Counted from the first letter of the stretch, positions 12,161 through 23,348 are shown. The stretch: 64,000 bases of DNA from Henricia sp. BOLD:AAB3569 (GCA_037783545.1 JBBELK010000539.1:434001-498000), one strand, 5' to 3'. Numbers and translations are program-made. The notes: generated from the letters alone by a model not told the origin.

Positions 12161-12224
12161 TGGCTCCACCAGGATTCGAACCTGCCTAACTTGCAGACAC
12201 CCTACCAATTGAGCTATGAAGCCA
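12161..12224 (-). mobile_element. tRNA-like (tRNA-derived SINE head)
   Basis: On the minus strand the 7-bp acceptor stem TGGCTTC / GGAGCCA pairs fully. A D-arm-like TAGCTCAATTGGTAG and a T-arm CAGG-TTCGAAT-CCTG are also present. The total is only 64 nt: the variable loop is missing, the anticodon and T stems overlap, and position 33 is A rather than T. A degenerate or SINE-derived tRNA is more likely than a working gene. Confidence 0.5.
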
Positions 12225-13316
12225 ACTGGTGGTCTCGAATTACGGTAGTGCAGTTGTTCTTCACTGATTGGGATTGACTATCACGTGAGCTTAGCAAGCC
12301 CTACAGAAGGATAACTACCCCTCCCAGAGAGCATTTAAGATACGCCCCAAACCCGGCCTTGCCCCAAGAATTTCACAATTTTGTTTATTTTGTTTGAAAA
12401 GCGAACATAATATTCTTGTTTCAAAATGTTGAATGTTCAATCTGTGAAGTAATCCCCGCGAATTCACTTTAAAATTCTTGGAGAAATTACAATTATTTTT
12501 GCCAGTACAGACCAGTGTACAGTATAGTACAGACACAATTAATATGTATTTGACATGTAGAGAAAGTGGTATCTAACATGTCAACTACATGTTAAAACCT
12601 TAGTCTGGTTCTCTGCTCGTCCAGCCGTGGTTAACAATTACGCGCGTAAGGGGACTACAACAGTGTGTTGGCGGTAAATTCAAGTATGTTCGTCTGTGAC
12701 GTGCTTGTTGGAAGATTGCCTGATTTTAATCAACTTTTAATCAACTTTGGGTAAATATAGTAGGAAAATCGACCGTACTGATGGAAATAAGTGAAATTCT
12801 GGCAGAAAAGCAATTCATCTCAACAGGAATTTGCCGACATTCTGCCAATCCCCGATGAACATGTGCTATCGCGGGGAGCTACGACAATCGGCACTGACCG
12901 TTCGCCATGCTCGCACTCTGGTGGGGAAAACATGTCGAAGATTCAGCCAAAATGACATTTTTTGGCGCTTTTGCATGGATGTAATGGTGTACTTTTTCAG
13001 CGAGCAGACGTTAAAACTTCAAGATAAAAAGGATCATTTTCGATTGGAATGTGGACCTCGCAACTAGGCCTAAATCTCCAAGCCGACCGTCGTTACACCA
13101 CGTGCAGCGCACCTTCATGCCACCTCGTCACAGAATGGTAAGAACGTTTTTTCTGTATGAGTTTGCAAATTGACATCACTAATTTGCCAAGAATTTACAA
13201 GTCGGACATTACAAGGCCTCGTGTACAAACCCTACACGAGGCTGAAATTTCTACATTTTTTTTCTTTCCAAATATTTGTCTTTTCATTTAGATCTGCACT
13301 TACTAATGGCTGATAA

Positions 13317-13420
13317 TTAAAGGCACATGCTCGTCAGCAATGCGCGCGCGCCAAATTCGTGCCACGAAATACGCAGCTCCATAGCAAAGGCATGGAGCTG
13401 CGTAATTATAATGATGCAGA
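13317..13420. repeat. Dispersed hairpin repeat, copy 1
   Basis: Contains GCAGCTCCAT-AGCAAAGGC-ATGGAGCTGC, a 10-bp-stem hairpin, preceded by TTCGTGCCACGAAATAC. The same block occurs in inverted orientation at 37253-37345, including the TTAAAGGCACA edge. Probably a MITE-like family; ends not defined. Confidence 0.55.
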
Positions 13421-13828
13421 CAAGGTTTGAATTTGATTTTTTGTACTATGATGGGCATGTGTAATATTTTATGGTTAATATTTTTATTGGCCAAATATAG
13501 AATAACCCCTTTCAATTAATATACTCTCGTGCCATGGCGCTGCTTTGAAAATTAACGGTTATGCGCTCCTGAAAATAAATGCATGACGTAATGCTTAGTG
13601 CTATTTTAAACGCTATATTCATTCGTTGTATGTGGAATATGTGGAGCGGGAACCAGTCTACCAAGTCATCAGAGTAAAATGTCCAATTAAAGGAACAATC
13701 ACAAGTACTATTAAAACAATTTATTGAAATGAGCCAAACAAAACTTAAAAATTTAAATTAAAACAAAATTCACCGCCTGAATTTGTCACTCGTGCAAATT
13801 CAAGCTCATAATCGTACGAATTGATATA

Positions 13829-16800
13829 GGGTAGAATGGGGTAACTGGGACACTTAAGCATGTATTTGGTTGCAGTTTGTAGACAATAAGCTTTATTTAT
13901 CAAATGAAAGGTTTTGTTGAATTACTAACACCTCTTGAACATATTTTGATCATATTTGTTTCCAAACAAGCATGTTGTGGGGAAGGAGGCGGCAAAACAT
14001 GACGACCTGTGTTTGTCCCACTTACCCCGACACAATGGGGTAAATGGGACACCTAAATGGGGTAAGTGGGACGCACATAAAACACATGTAAACATATGGG
14101 TGTCAGCACCACAAACGCATGGCATTGCATTTGTTTAATCTGAATCATTAACTTGATCTTCTTTCACTATTCATTATTCATATTTAAGAAAAACAGGTCT
14201 TAAATTCTATTTGATACTGTTTCAAACGCGCTTAATTAGGTTCATCGTCTTTGCATTTCGCACATGCAAATTCGGTCAGTTCATTTGTTCGGCCGAACAG
14301 TCCAGTACATGATTCATGAAACCATTCCTCGCACTTGATGCATTGCCACCAGTCTTCTTTGTCCAAGTTGTCATCGTCTCCATAAAAACCACCACAATGT
14401 CCGCAGTAGTTTTCGGCGATATCGCGATCTACGTTTTCAGGAGTAGCGCGAGTGTTTTTTGTGTCCTTTTTTTTCTGTTTCTCCTGCTGAGCCGCTTCTC
14501 TGTTGCGTTTCTTTTCCTGTTGTCGCTGCTGCATTTCTAGTTTCTCCTGTTCTCGCTGTTCCCTCTTCTTCTCGCGCTCCACCTTCCGAGCCTCTTTAGC
14601 TGCAGCTTCTGCGTCTTTCTTGTTTTGTTTAGCCAGTTCGATATTGAAAACCTCATCGGAGGTGAGGCATCGCGCTTCTGTGACACGGCTAGATTTTTTG
14701 CCAGATTTGATGGTTTTGCTAACTACTGGCTTCTTGAGGACTGCTACAAATTTGTTGTTATCGCCGATTAGTGTAGCAGATATAGGGGAGACTGCGTTTG
14801 ATGTGCTGGGTCCTGGTTCGATGTCCATAGGCTCAGGCTCTGGCTCGGGCTCGGTCTCGGGCTGTGATGGAATGGTTACCTCTTCCTGAACGGATGGTGG
14901 ATCCGGTACCTCTGGGTTGGCATGGACGTCAGCAATGACTTCGATGATGACAGGCATAGACACGGTTGCTTCATCGTCTTGTGCAGGCTCGTCATCCTCA
15001 TATGTCAGCTCTGTTTCCACAGAAGAGAACTGAAGGTGCTCTGGGGTGATAGCCAGTGGATTAAAGGGGTAAATCCCTGTTGACTTGAAACCACTGATGA
15101 TGTTGGCCATTGTGAAAACATTATGATAGACATCAGCAAAAAGACCACTGAAGTCGTAGCGTGTGATTATGCGGTTTGGATTGTCGCGCATAAACTTGTC
15201 GCATCGCTGGTTGTAGGCACACTTCACCGACTTGAAAACTGACTTGTCAAGTGGCTGTGTGTGGTTCGTTGTGTGGGGTGGCAAACAGTACATGTGAACT
15301 GAGTTCTCACGAGCCAACTTCAGGGTAGAGATGCTGATGTGAGAACCGTGCCCATCAAGTACTAGTAGGACAGGGCGTACCTGTGGAATGGATGGCAGGA
15401 ACAGCTTCTTGAACCACGTCTCAAAAAGCTCTGCGTCAATGAAGCTAGACTTGCTAGTGCCGAAGAGTGTGCCTGGTGGCGCATTAGCTGTCAGACCGGG
15501 ATTGATGCGCTGACCCTTGAAGATAATGAAGGGAGGCAGTGTACTCCCTTGCGCATTGGCACATATTAGGACGGTCACATTCTCTCCGCGTTCTCCACTG
15601 GTTCTCGACTGCACTGTTTTTTTACCTTTCGTTGCGACAATGCTTGATGGTTTGTGGACCAAACTCAAACCTGTTTCATCAAGGTTGTATATCTGACCTG
15701 GGCAGGATTTGAGATCGGCACTGTCCATGACATCTCCGAGCTTCTTGAAGTGATCGCCGATAGTAGTTGGGTTCAGCATCGAGGCTCGTGCAGCAGACAG
15801 GGCTTCCGGTTTTCTCAGGGACAGGTCAGGGTGGCGTCTCATGAACCCTTCATACCAGTCATACCCCGCACTCTTGTTGATGTGATTGAAGCGGTGCTTC
15901 ATTCCGGCATGCTCCGCCATCTCGTAAGCAAGCTTGCAGACAGCTTTAACTCCAATGCCGAAACCTTGGCTCTCCAACTCTTTGATGTGGCGCACTAGTT
16001 GGCCCTCGTCGCCCATAGTGAAGACGGGTGGCCGGCTTGCCGGTGAAGGACTCCCCATTCCCTTGCTTATCCTTCTTGACAGCGTCGATTTCGGAACACC
16101 ATACTGCTTGGCGGCCTCTCGAACCCCAAGTCTGCCGTCAGTTACAGCCTTATAAGCATCAACCATTGCTTCTGCCTTCCATTTGCCTTGCTGAGGTGTC
16201 CACGTTTTCTTTTTGCGTGCCATAGGTGATCTGTAAAAATATAAATAAACAATACAAACACTGTTATTGTTATGAAGTCAATAATAAATTACTGTAAAAT
16301 TTACTTCACATGTACAATGTGGACATTGTTTTGAGAATATCTTAGTTGCATCTCAAAATAAAACAGATTTATGATCATGCTCTGTGAAAAATTGCGTGTC
16401 CCGCTTACCCCATTTACGCATGTCCCACTTACCCCGCTCCGATTGTGTAAAATTACTTCATTGCAGTATAATTTATCATTTGTATAAATGGTTAATTATT
16501 CCCATTCTATGGATGGCAATTTAAAAATAATAACCAATCCTAGAACCTGACACACTTTATTCTACTCATCTGTTTACACAATGACCCAAACAACATGACC
16601 AAAAATGCAACATGTGTGCTCACCTTATAAAATCAAAATGGCCACCATTGCGATGTGCAAGCCAAAATTATTCCAACAATTTCATCTTTTTTTACCTCCT
16701 ACAAACATTTCAAATTGATACAAATGCTTTGTAATATATGTAATTTGAAGACTTCTTGTGTTCCTATATTTTTTTCATGGTTCTATTGATGATTTTAAAT

Positions 16801-17307
16801 ATATCTAAATGGAAAAGAAAACATCATGGTTTTGTACACAAACCCTTGACAACAACAATACTTAATCCTTGAGACAAATCAATAACATCTTGACGGCTTT
16901 GATTAAAAATTGCAATATTGACCGTATTTTTGTACTGATTTGATCCATGCACAAAATGCTTACCTTCACGGAAGTAGTCTTTACACAATAGAGTGAAGAA
17001 AATCGCCTCAAATTGCTTTTTTTCCTTCAAAATAACGCCAATCAGTTAGCCTCTATTGTTCTGTGAAACACAATTATTAGTATTTTTGAAGTCAGGGTGG
17101 AGGGCACTCGAGGTCGACGGAGAAAAACTCGATTTTGGACTCAGAAACACGCGAAAATACAGCTCAAAATTGCCACGTTGGTTGGAGGTGTTTGTTCGCA
17201 TGGCACAGACTTCTTATCTCAAGTAATGATTGCTTGCTAAGGAAATACAATGAAAAAACATAGACTTGTCCCATTTACCCCACTGTCCCAGATACCCCAT
17301 GTTACCC
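13829..17307 (-). mobile_element. Complete pogo-type (Tc1/mariner superfamily) DNA transposon
   Basis: 3,479 bp bounded by TA dinucleotides (13827-13828 and 17308-17309). The terminal inverted repeats are about 24 bp with three mismatches: left begins GGGTAGAATGGGGTAACTGG, right (reverse complement) GGGTAACATGGGGTATCTGG. The core motif GGGGTAAGTGGGACA recurs as subterminal copies at 14014-14028, 14037-14051, 14059-14072, 16397-16411, 16421-16435 and 17267-17281, likely transposase-binding sites. It carries one intact transposase gene. Confidence 0.92.
14232..16223 (-). CDS. Pogo-like transposase with a C-terminal PHD finger
   Basis: Single uninterrupted frame of 663 residues beginning at ATG 16223. 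Residues 8-55 are a Psq-type helix-turn-helix (EAAKQYGVPKSTLSRRI). Residues 65-150 resemble the CENP-B/Tigger second DNA-binding region. The DDE_1 catalytic domain spans about 175-385. The three acidic residues are D182 (YNLDETG), D290 (LLVLDGHGSH) and D326 (HTQPLD); 35 residues separate the last two, as expected for D35D. Residues 400-490 are acidic and Pro/Glu-rich. Residues 530-590 are a charged coiled coil. Residues 605-657 form a Cys4-His-Cys3 PHD finger (CGHC, CIKCEEWFHESC, CAKC). PHD fingers read histone-tail states, which suggests, by inference, chromatin-guided targeting. A minus-strand polyadenylation signal (TTTATT) lies at 13892-13897. Nothing looks broken, so recent activity is possible. 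Confidence 0.9.
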   Translation of the reverse strand: MARKKKTWTPQQGKWKAEAMVDAYKAVTDGRLGVREAAKQYGVPKSTLSRRISKGMGSPSPASRPPVFTMGDEGQLVRHIKELESQGFGIGVKAVCKLAYEMAEHAGMKHRFNHINKSAGYDWYEGFMRRHPDLSLRKPEALSAARASMLNPTTIGDHFKKLGDVMDSADLKSCPGQIYNLDETGLSLVHKPSSIVATKGKKTVQSRTSGERGENVTVLICANAQGSTLPPFIIFKGQRINPGLTANAPPGTLFGTSKSSFIDAELFETWFKKLFLPSIPQVRPVLLVLDGHGSHISISTLKLARENSVHMYCLPPHTTNHTQPLDKSVFKSVKCAYNQRCDKFMRDNPNRIITRYDFSGLFADVYHNVFTMANIISGFKSTGIYPFNPLAITPEHLQFSSVETELTYEDDEPAQDDEATVSMPVIIEVIADVHANPEVPDPPSVQEEVTIPSQPETEPEPEPEPMDIEPGPSTSNAVSPISATLIGDNNKFVAVLKKPVVSKTIKSGKKSSRVTEARCLTSDEVFNIELAKQNKKDAEAAAKEARKVEREKKREQREQEKLEMQQRQQEKKRNREAAQQEKQKKKDTKNTRATPENVDRDIAENYCGHCGGFYGDDDNLDKEDWWQCIKCEEWFHESCTGLFGRTNELTEFACAKCKDDEPN

Positions 17308-19504
17308 TAAACTTGTCCAGAAACGGATTGAAATTATAACGACAGTGTATTTATAAATGCTATATGATCATGCATGTTTCCCCTCGTGTATACTGTATTT
17401 TGTGGGTTGTGCAATTATTTTTTCATTTTCTAAAAAGCTTAATCTCAAAGATGGCCGCAGCGTAGCCTCTCATCCGAGACGCTCGAACTCCTCTCCTCCC
17501 CCTCCCCTCCCCCTGTTCGCCCCTCCCCGCGGACATGAGCCAATGACTCTGATATACAGTTGAAGTCAGAAGTTTACGTATACATGTACACCACTATACC
17601 ATCATCACCCAAAATGGTAAACAGGACTACCCAAACCATTGCAAGGTGTGCAAGCTATGTTTTAAGTACTGCATGCACGTGAGGAATAACACAAAATCAC
17701 GATTTTAGTAAAGACTTACAAAATGGTGACAACGCAAGTTTAAGCACACCAGTTTTAACTTCTGACTACAACTGCAGGTATAAACAATTATCATATGTTC
17801 AATTAATTTTAATACTGTAGAACCAACTGTATAGAAATAGGAATAATTCAAATTACAACCACAAATAACAACGGAACCTTTCACTTTCTTAAATAAAAAC
17901 CACACGCATTACCGTTTTGGCACAAATTTACTGCTAAAAAGCTTATAAGGGATTACGGCAATTGCTGGCTGCATTTTTTTATCAAATTATTTTATCAAAG
18001 ACTGATTCCATCGCGGCCATCGCGTACCGGACGCGTATTTTGTTGGTATCCTATAGGAGGGTTGAGGGCATATTGGTCCAAGTTGGCCTAACCACATGTA
18101 TATATTGCATACTGATGTGTTTTGTTGATAGCTGTCACACGCTGTGTTTCGAGAGTTAGAAAGTGCTGAGGTGTTTCCTCAATTAATGAAACAAAATTTG
18201 TACGACAGCAGATTCGAACTCGCAACTCTTGATTGATATAGTCCTATACGCTTTACCACTAGACTACCAAGCTACTCGCTAAACCCTCTCATTTTCTTCG
18301 CTATATCCTTTTATTTAACAACTCCCGAGGGCGCTGTAGCCTATAGAGAATATTCACATATTCATTTGAACCAATGAGGAGTAGAGAAAAATCTCAATGC
18401 CCTCAACCCTCCTAGAAAAATATAATACGCGTACCGGACAACGATCAGAAAACTTATCACGTGTATATCTTATTATTGATATACAATGGTCTTTACTGTA
18501 TAACGGTATGACAGATTCAGATTTTTAAACAGCTGCCCACGTACTGTTTGGCAAGAACTATTATTCCCACACACAAATATTTATTAAAAATAATCAAAAT
18601 AATACCTCGAACAGCAAAGAAATGTCCATATTTTACAATCATATTAAACAGATTAACAGAATAAATTTGGCTGTGCACACTGTGCCATCACAATTTAAAG
18701 AAATAGTTGAAAATGCATGTAAAAAAATTGTAGTTTTTGTCAATTTTATTGATTGTCCGTCCCTCACGCATAAAAACCACCTCTGCATAAAACTGTCTGT
18801 GATAAACTGGGTGTGTGTATTAACATCCGTAGCAGGTAAACAAACAGGTTCACTTTAGTTTTTATTTGTTGTATTGAGGAAAGGCATTTGTCTCTTGATT
18901 TGCATCCCTCAAGTGAGGGACGGAATTGGATCACGCTGAGCGTGTAATATATGAATCCAATTTGCGAAAACCCGGTCCTAAAACTTCACAAATCAAACAG
19001 ATTTTTCCCTTTTTGTGAAACGATTTATAAATAAATAATTGGTTACGAAGGCGTTTACAAATGTACCGCAATCGATCTGTCTGTTCTGAATAATTTACAT
19101 TACGGGGTGCATTCTGGTTCTGAAAAAAATGCACCTCTGTGATATGACCCTATTATACGTTGTTTTTCTATATAAAAAAAGTGCATGACAGAATTTGAAA
19201 ATAAAGTGCTTAAGATGCTGATTGTTTGGCAAGAATTACCGGAAAATATGTAAAGTCGCCCCATCCATATAGTTATGACAGTCATGGATAGTTTTTATTT
19301 TAATATCACCACCTACAAATCGATATTCTGTTTTGTATTTTGTTTATATTTGTACATGTTGTCCAAGAAGAAAAAATATATATATTTGAACTCTATTATT
19401 CTTTTCAACAAGTGTACGTGAAAATAAACACCGTTTTGAGTTTAAATTCCGAAAAAAATATGCCTTCTTTAGTACATTACTTAGCAGCTTTTCAGACAAA
19501 ATCT
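17308..19504. other. Intergenic region
   Basis: AT-rich, with one element at 18033-18427. No conserved reading frame seen. A TTTATT at 19294-19299 may be the polyadenylation signal of the gene at 19505-20671 (minus strand). Confidence 0.5.
18033..18427. mobile_element. 395-bp element with inverted ends, internal tRNA-like sequence and 12-bp target duplication
   Basis: Flanked by an exact 12-bp direct repeat, CGCGTACCGGAC, at 18021-18032 and 18428-18439. The ends are inverted copies (TAGGAGGGTTGAGGGCAT on the left, its complement on the right, near 18394-18411). Inside, on the minus strand near 18200-18285, is a tRNA-like block with GTCTAGTGGTAAAGCG (A box) and GAGTTCGAATC (B box). The long duplication suggests retroposition; the inverted ends suggest a DNA element. 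Class unresolved. Confidence 0.7.
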
Positions 19505-20671
19505 TCACGATCCAGATCTATCTATACTCGTTTGACTTTCCTTTTTGCGCATTTTCTTTTCGTCTTTTGCAAATATTTCGTTGACCGTCAACTCCATATC
19601 TGCTTGGTGAGGTCCCTTCCAGCGGATGTAGCGAGCCTTCTTCGCCTCCTCAAAACTCTCCATGGGGTCCGGCAGCGTATGGACGGTCCTTAGACTGCCG
19701 TCCGGGGCGTAGGTGTTCTGGTCAAACACCATGTTCATGGAGTGGGGTTCATTTGAGAGGTTCTTCTTGCGGGGTTTGGCCGCAGTGCCGAGATTGGACG
19801 CGGTGGAGGCAGTGCGGCCGGGTTGTTGTTGTTTATCCTGTGAGGCGGCCTCGCCACCCTGTACCGGTTTATCTTCCCCAACGAGTCTCTTAGTGATGGA
19901 CTCCTTGATGTTCTTCAGGTCGTAGTCGGAGAAAGAGTTCCTCCTCTTGTTGTCGGGGTTGGCAAGGTTTGTTCTTCCCGGAGGTGGTAAACTTGAGGAG
20001 GGGTCTGAGGTGGTGGTCATCCCGTCGTCGCTTCTAACGCTATGCTCTGTGGGACATCGCATCGCCGGCTCTCCCTGGCCCTCTCGGGGTTTTAACGCAC
20101 CGAAATCCTCACCGAATCTTTCCACTCTCGCCGAAAGCTCCTCTTGCTTCCTACTCAAGTTCTTTTTGTGCTCCAGCATCTGCTGCTCGCGAAGGTAATC
20201 CTCCCCAAACTCGTTGTGGCTGCTCCGGTAGCCATTCCGCGGAGTACGTGAGGTGCGGTTTCCTGGGTTGATGGCCGGGAGCTCGAGCGGTTGTCGACCG
20301 CGGCTAACCAGATCCAGAGACCCCTTGGGCTCGCCGCTGGCTCCGGAAACAGGTGGTTGACCAACCGTCGATTGACCAACAGCAGGTGTGCGGAATGATC
20401 GGTTACCGCCGGCGGTCAGCGAGTCTCGGTTCAAACTGAGCTGTGTCAGCCTCGCGGTGTTATTGTTCATAACCTGCACCGGTTGACGCCTATTAAACAT
20501 TCTCTGTCCACGCCCCCTCATCCTCTCAAGTTCTTTCTGTAGTCGCATCTTCTCGTTCCGGATCGTCTGAAGATGCATCTTTTCCAGCCCTTGCTGGGCC
20601 TCCAAATCGGCGTCCAGGTGCCGACGAGCGAAGACGTTCCTCTGAAAAGCTTTGTCTTCTTTGTTACTCAT
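19505..20671 (-). CDS. Coiled-coil protein of unknown function, single exon
   Basis: An ATG at 20671 opens an uninterrupted 388-residue frame. It is strongly charged, with higher GC than its surroundings, as expected for real coding sequence. Residues 1-60 are helical and Arg/Glu-rich (RNEKMRLQKELERMRGRG). Residues 60-160 are low-complexity and Arg/Ser/Gly-rich. A second predicted coiled coil runs about 165-195 (EQQMLEHKKNLSRKQEELSA). A short block near 255-275 (DLKNIKESITKRL) and the C-terminal 60 residues (KARYIRWKGP, ELTVNEIFAKDEKKMRKKE) look like conserved islands. There is no signal peptide or membrane segment. I do not recognise the family; it vaguely resembles vertebrate coiled-coil-domain proteins, but I would not assign one. 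Upstream exons adding coding sequence cannot be excluded. Confidence 0.7.
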   Translation of the reverse strand: MSNKEDKAFQRNVFARRHLDADLEAQQGLEKMHLQTIRNEKMRLQKELERMRGRGQRMFNRRQPVQVMNNNTARLTQLSLNRDSLTAGGNRSFRTPAVGQSTVGQPPVSGASGEPKGSLDLVSRGRQPLELPAINPGNRTSRTPRNGYRSSHNEFGEDYLREQQMLEHKKNLSRKQEELSARVERFGEDFGALKPREGQGEPAMRCPTEHSVRSDDGMTTTSDPSSSLPPPGRTNLANPDNKRRNSFSDYDLKNIKESITKRLVGEDKPVQGGEAASQDKQQQPGRTASTASNLGTAAKPRKKNLSNEPHSMNMVFDQNTYAPDGSLRTVHTLPDPMESFEEAKKARYIRWKGPHQADMELTVNEIFAKDEKKMRKKESQTSIDRSGS

Positions 20672-22362
20672 AATTTAGAAAGAATATTGCATTCAGTGCT
20701 GTATAACACTCACTTCACATTGTGTTTCGGGAAATAAAGTCCAGAATATCAGCTGCACAGTACAAAGTTTCAATTGCACGCCAAACGTTATAGCGAATCC
20801 AGCCGGTTTCCCAACAGCGTTCGGTACCAGGTAATATCCAATAACACACATCCACTCGTTAGTCAATCTTGATGTTGTCGTGGCATTGTTGTCGACATAC
20901 GTGCATCGTTTTAAAAATGCTGACTTGGTCATGAGTTGACATTCACTGCTGTCAAAGTGTCAACCTGCTTCTCTTGCGTTCATGGTCGACAATGTTATCC
21001 AACCCTGATTTGCAAATGTTTGAGAGAAAACGACCGCAAACGACAACTAACTAATGCGTGGTCGATTATGAAGAGCTGTGCAAACATAAACCGTGTACCA
21101 CTGCAACAGATACAGCGCAATGAAATGTCTATGACGTGAATTTTCAAAGTTCGAGCACACTTTAACGCGTAATTTGAGCTCCCGGGTTAAACAAATTACA
21201 CAGTTTAATGTCTTCTTATCGCAGCCCTCGTGTAAATTGTACAACAGTTGGTTATCTGTTTCCGTATCGCTTTGGCCCGTCTAAACGGCTAGCGTCTCTC
21301 AAATTAGCAGCTTCAAACATCCGTGCTTTCCAAAATGGTTTATCCACGAGGAGAAATGTTTCCGTTATTCAATCCAAGTCTTCTATTTACACCTGCCGTG
21401 TGTCGTGACCATCTCCAAATCTTCTAAACAACCGTTGAACACGACTCGGTAGCAAAACGCTTGTGCAATCTCTCTAAATCTGTAAATCAAAATGAATTCA
21501 GAAATAATTAGGTCTAGTCCGTGTCATTCGTAGGCCTACTCCACAAGTTAAAAAAAAATTAAATCGATATATCACAGGCACTGCAGTAGGCCTACCGCAA
21601 GATAATTTTGTTCAATGATTTAATTTCTGCACATAAAATGCATCGCCAAACTTATCGATCAGACGTGAGCTTTTTATGATATGCGTATAATACCCACCGT
21701 GCCGAAATTACCCAAATATCGGAGTTAGAGCGCATGCCACCCGTATAATGATAAAATGCTCTGGCAGAAAAAGGATAGTTCGTGCCCAAAATTCTGCGCA
21801 CGCGCACCAGTGCGTACTGTTACAGATCACAAATTGAGAATAACACCATTTACCGCATGGGGTCCGTCATAAAAAAAAATCTCACAAAGGACACGGATTC
21901 GTGGATGAGTGAACAACGTTTGTCCCACACATTTTATAGTTCCTGGTTTATTGCAAAAACTGGCTGCATGGCGTTTAATATAGTACTGGATAAATGGATC
22001 TGTGAGTCAAATTTTCTTTTTTTGTAATATAATTGTAAAGTAACTATAACTACACCTTTTACAGTCACCAACAACTTTAAAGGTTATTGCTCCGTGCATG
22101 TACAGGGATGCAAAGTTAAAAGCATGGTATTAAATTATTATATTTCTATGAGCCGTATCTCGGAACCGTAAAACAGTTCAGGTTTCTTTCTGCCCTTACG
22201 ATTTTCTCTTATCCCAAGTTTGGTTGGTGATTAGGCACCATACCAGATGTTGCGTTCTGCTCGTACAGTGATTTTTATTGGAGAGCAGAAATTCCAGAAT
22301 ACTACGAGTGAAGATAGTTAGCCTATTATCGGAAAACATATTCATTATGTTCTAAATGAAAG
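20672..22362. other. Intergenic region
   Basis: Includes the promoter side of the 19505-20671 gene (20672 onward, no clear TATA). The rest is AT-rich unique sequence up to the 6-bp target repeat of the large element. No conserved reading frame seen. Confidence 0.5.
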
Positions 22363-22368
22363 TACATG
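22363..22368. repeat. Left target-site duplication (TACATG)
   Basis: TACATG abuts the first base of the left inverted arm. An identical TACATG (30525-30530) abuts the last base of the right arm. Six base pairs is the duplication length typical of Maverick/Polinton integration. Confidence 0.75.
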
Positions 22369-22415
22369 AGTAGTGTGTATAGTCTTAATGAGACACTTTA
22401 TGCTAATTTATTCAT

Positions 22416-22476
22416 AGGTCAAAGGTCACATGAATATTAATGAGGTCACAAGGTCACATGAATAGGGATGAGGTCA
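22416..22476. promoter_or_regulatory. Cluster of AGGTCA nuclear-receptor half-sites near the element end
   Basis: AGGTCA occurs at 22416, 22423, 22443, 22451 and 22471. The first pair is a direct repeat with one spacer base (DR1); the second pair has two (DR2). AGGTCA direct repeats are classical nuclear-receptor sites. The same cluster is mirrored at about 30417-30477. Function inferred from motif only. Confidence 0.5.
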
Positions 22477-22567
22477 CATGAATAGGGATGATGACTTATG
22501 AATAATGTATGTGTGATGCATAATGCATGAGGTATGTTTGAAATGGTCCAATAGAAGAGCGTGTACC

Positions 22568-22792
22568 TGAATATCTTGATGAGACAAAATATCGTTAGCC
22601 AATGGCGAGGCAGAGACCTGAATATCTTGATGAGACAAAATGTCGTGAGCCAATGGGGAATCAGAGCCTTGAATATCTTGATGAGACAAAATACCGTTAG
22701 CCAATGGCGAGTCAGAGACCTGAATATCTTGATGAGACAAAATGTGGTTAGCCAATGGTGAATCAGAGACCTGAATATCTTGATGAGACAAA
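22568..22792 (+). repeat. 51-bp tandem array with CCAAT boxes, about 4.5 copies (left arm)
   Basis: AATATCTTGATGAGACA starts at 22570, 22621, 22672, 22723 and 22774, exactly 51 bp apart. The first four units contain AGCCAATGG, a CCAAT box. Degenerate single copies follow at about 23264 and 23313, just before the TATA box of the PC4 gene, and the core TCTTAATGAGACA also sits 14 bp from the element's end. Likely an upstream promoter/enhancer array. Confidence 0.8.
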
Positions 22793-23348
22793 TAAAGAAA
22801 ATAAAGAAAAAACAAGTGTTCGGACCCTAAAGCTTGATGAGACAGATTATTCATGAGGTCATTGCGAAAATAAAGAAAAACATGCGTTTGGACCCTAAAG
22901 CCAATAGACCCGATTACGTCAATAAGATTCGAGCGCCCCCATTTGAAACGACCCCAATAGGAAGCGCTGCTGTAAAATATTTGTTAAATCCATTATTCGC
23001 GGATGTCCCGGAAAATGTGTACCGTTGTAATTACACACACCTATACACGCACACGCATACAATTTATATACACGCGACAACCTTGAAGTGTTTGGGGCGG
23101 AAGTTGCCAGTAATCAGGACCGTTATACATACAAGGCTGGTTTGAGGGACAGGTAATTAATTTCCTTTGGTGATAAGGACACGGGTGATAATATTGTGAG
23201 GAAACGTTTGTTTTTTTTAAATTCTTAGTAGCGTGATACAATGGAAATGCGGGTCGTGAACTGAATATCTTAATGAGACAAAGTGGCGTGAGCCAAAGGA
23301 AATGCGAAAGTGAATATCTTAATGAGACAAATATTCGGGGGGTGGAGG

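Larger units (their letters stand above)
10858..13828. other. Intergenic region with repeats
   Basis: Holds a run of about 27 C at 10988-11014, a LINE fragment (11238-11606), a tRNA-like element (12161-12224) and a hairpin repeat (13317-13420). The small reading frames here show no conserved motif, so I call no gene. Confidence 0.6.

Noticed and set aside
12161..12224. A functional tRNA-Asn gene (GTT at the anticodon position) on the minus strand
   Set aside because: Too short, no variable loop, overlapping stems and no T at position 33; treated as SINE-derived.
22561..22761. Repetitive open frame across the 51-bp array
   Set aside because: 51 is a multiple of three, so any open unit stays open; the CCAAT boxes and lack of a start or promoter point to a regulatory array.
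22568..22792. CRISPR array
   Set aside because: Regular repeats, but they are direct 51-bp units without unique spacers, in animal DNA with CCAAT promoter content.
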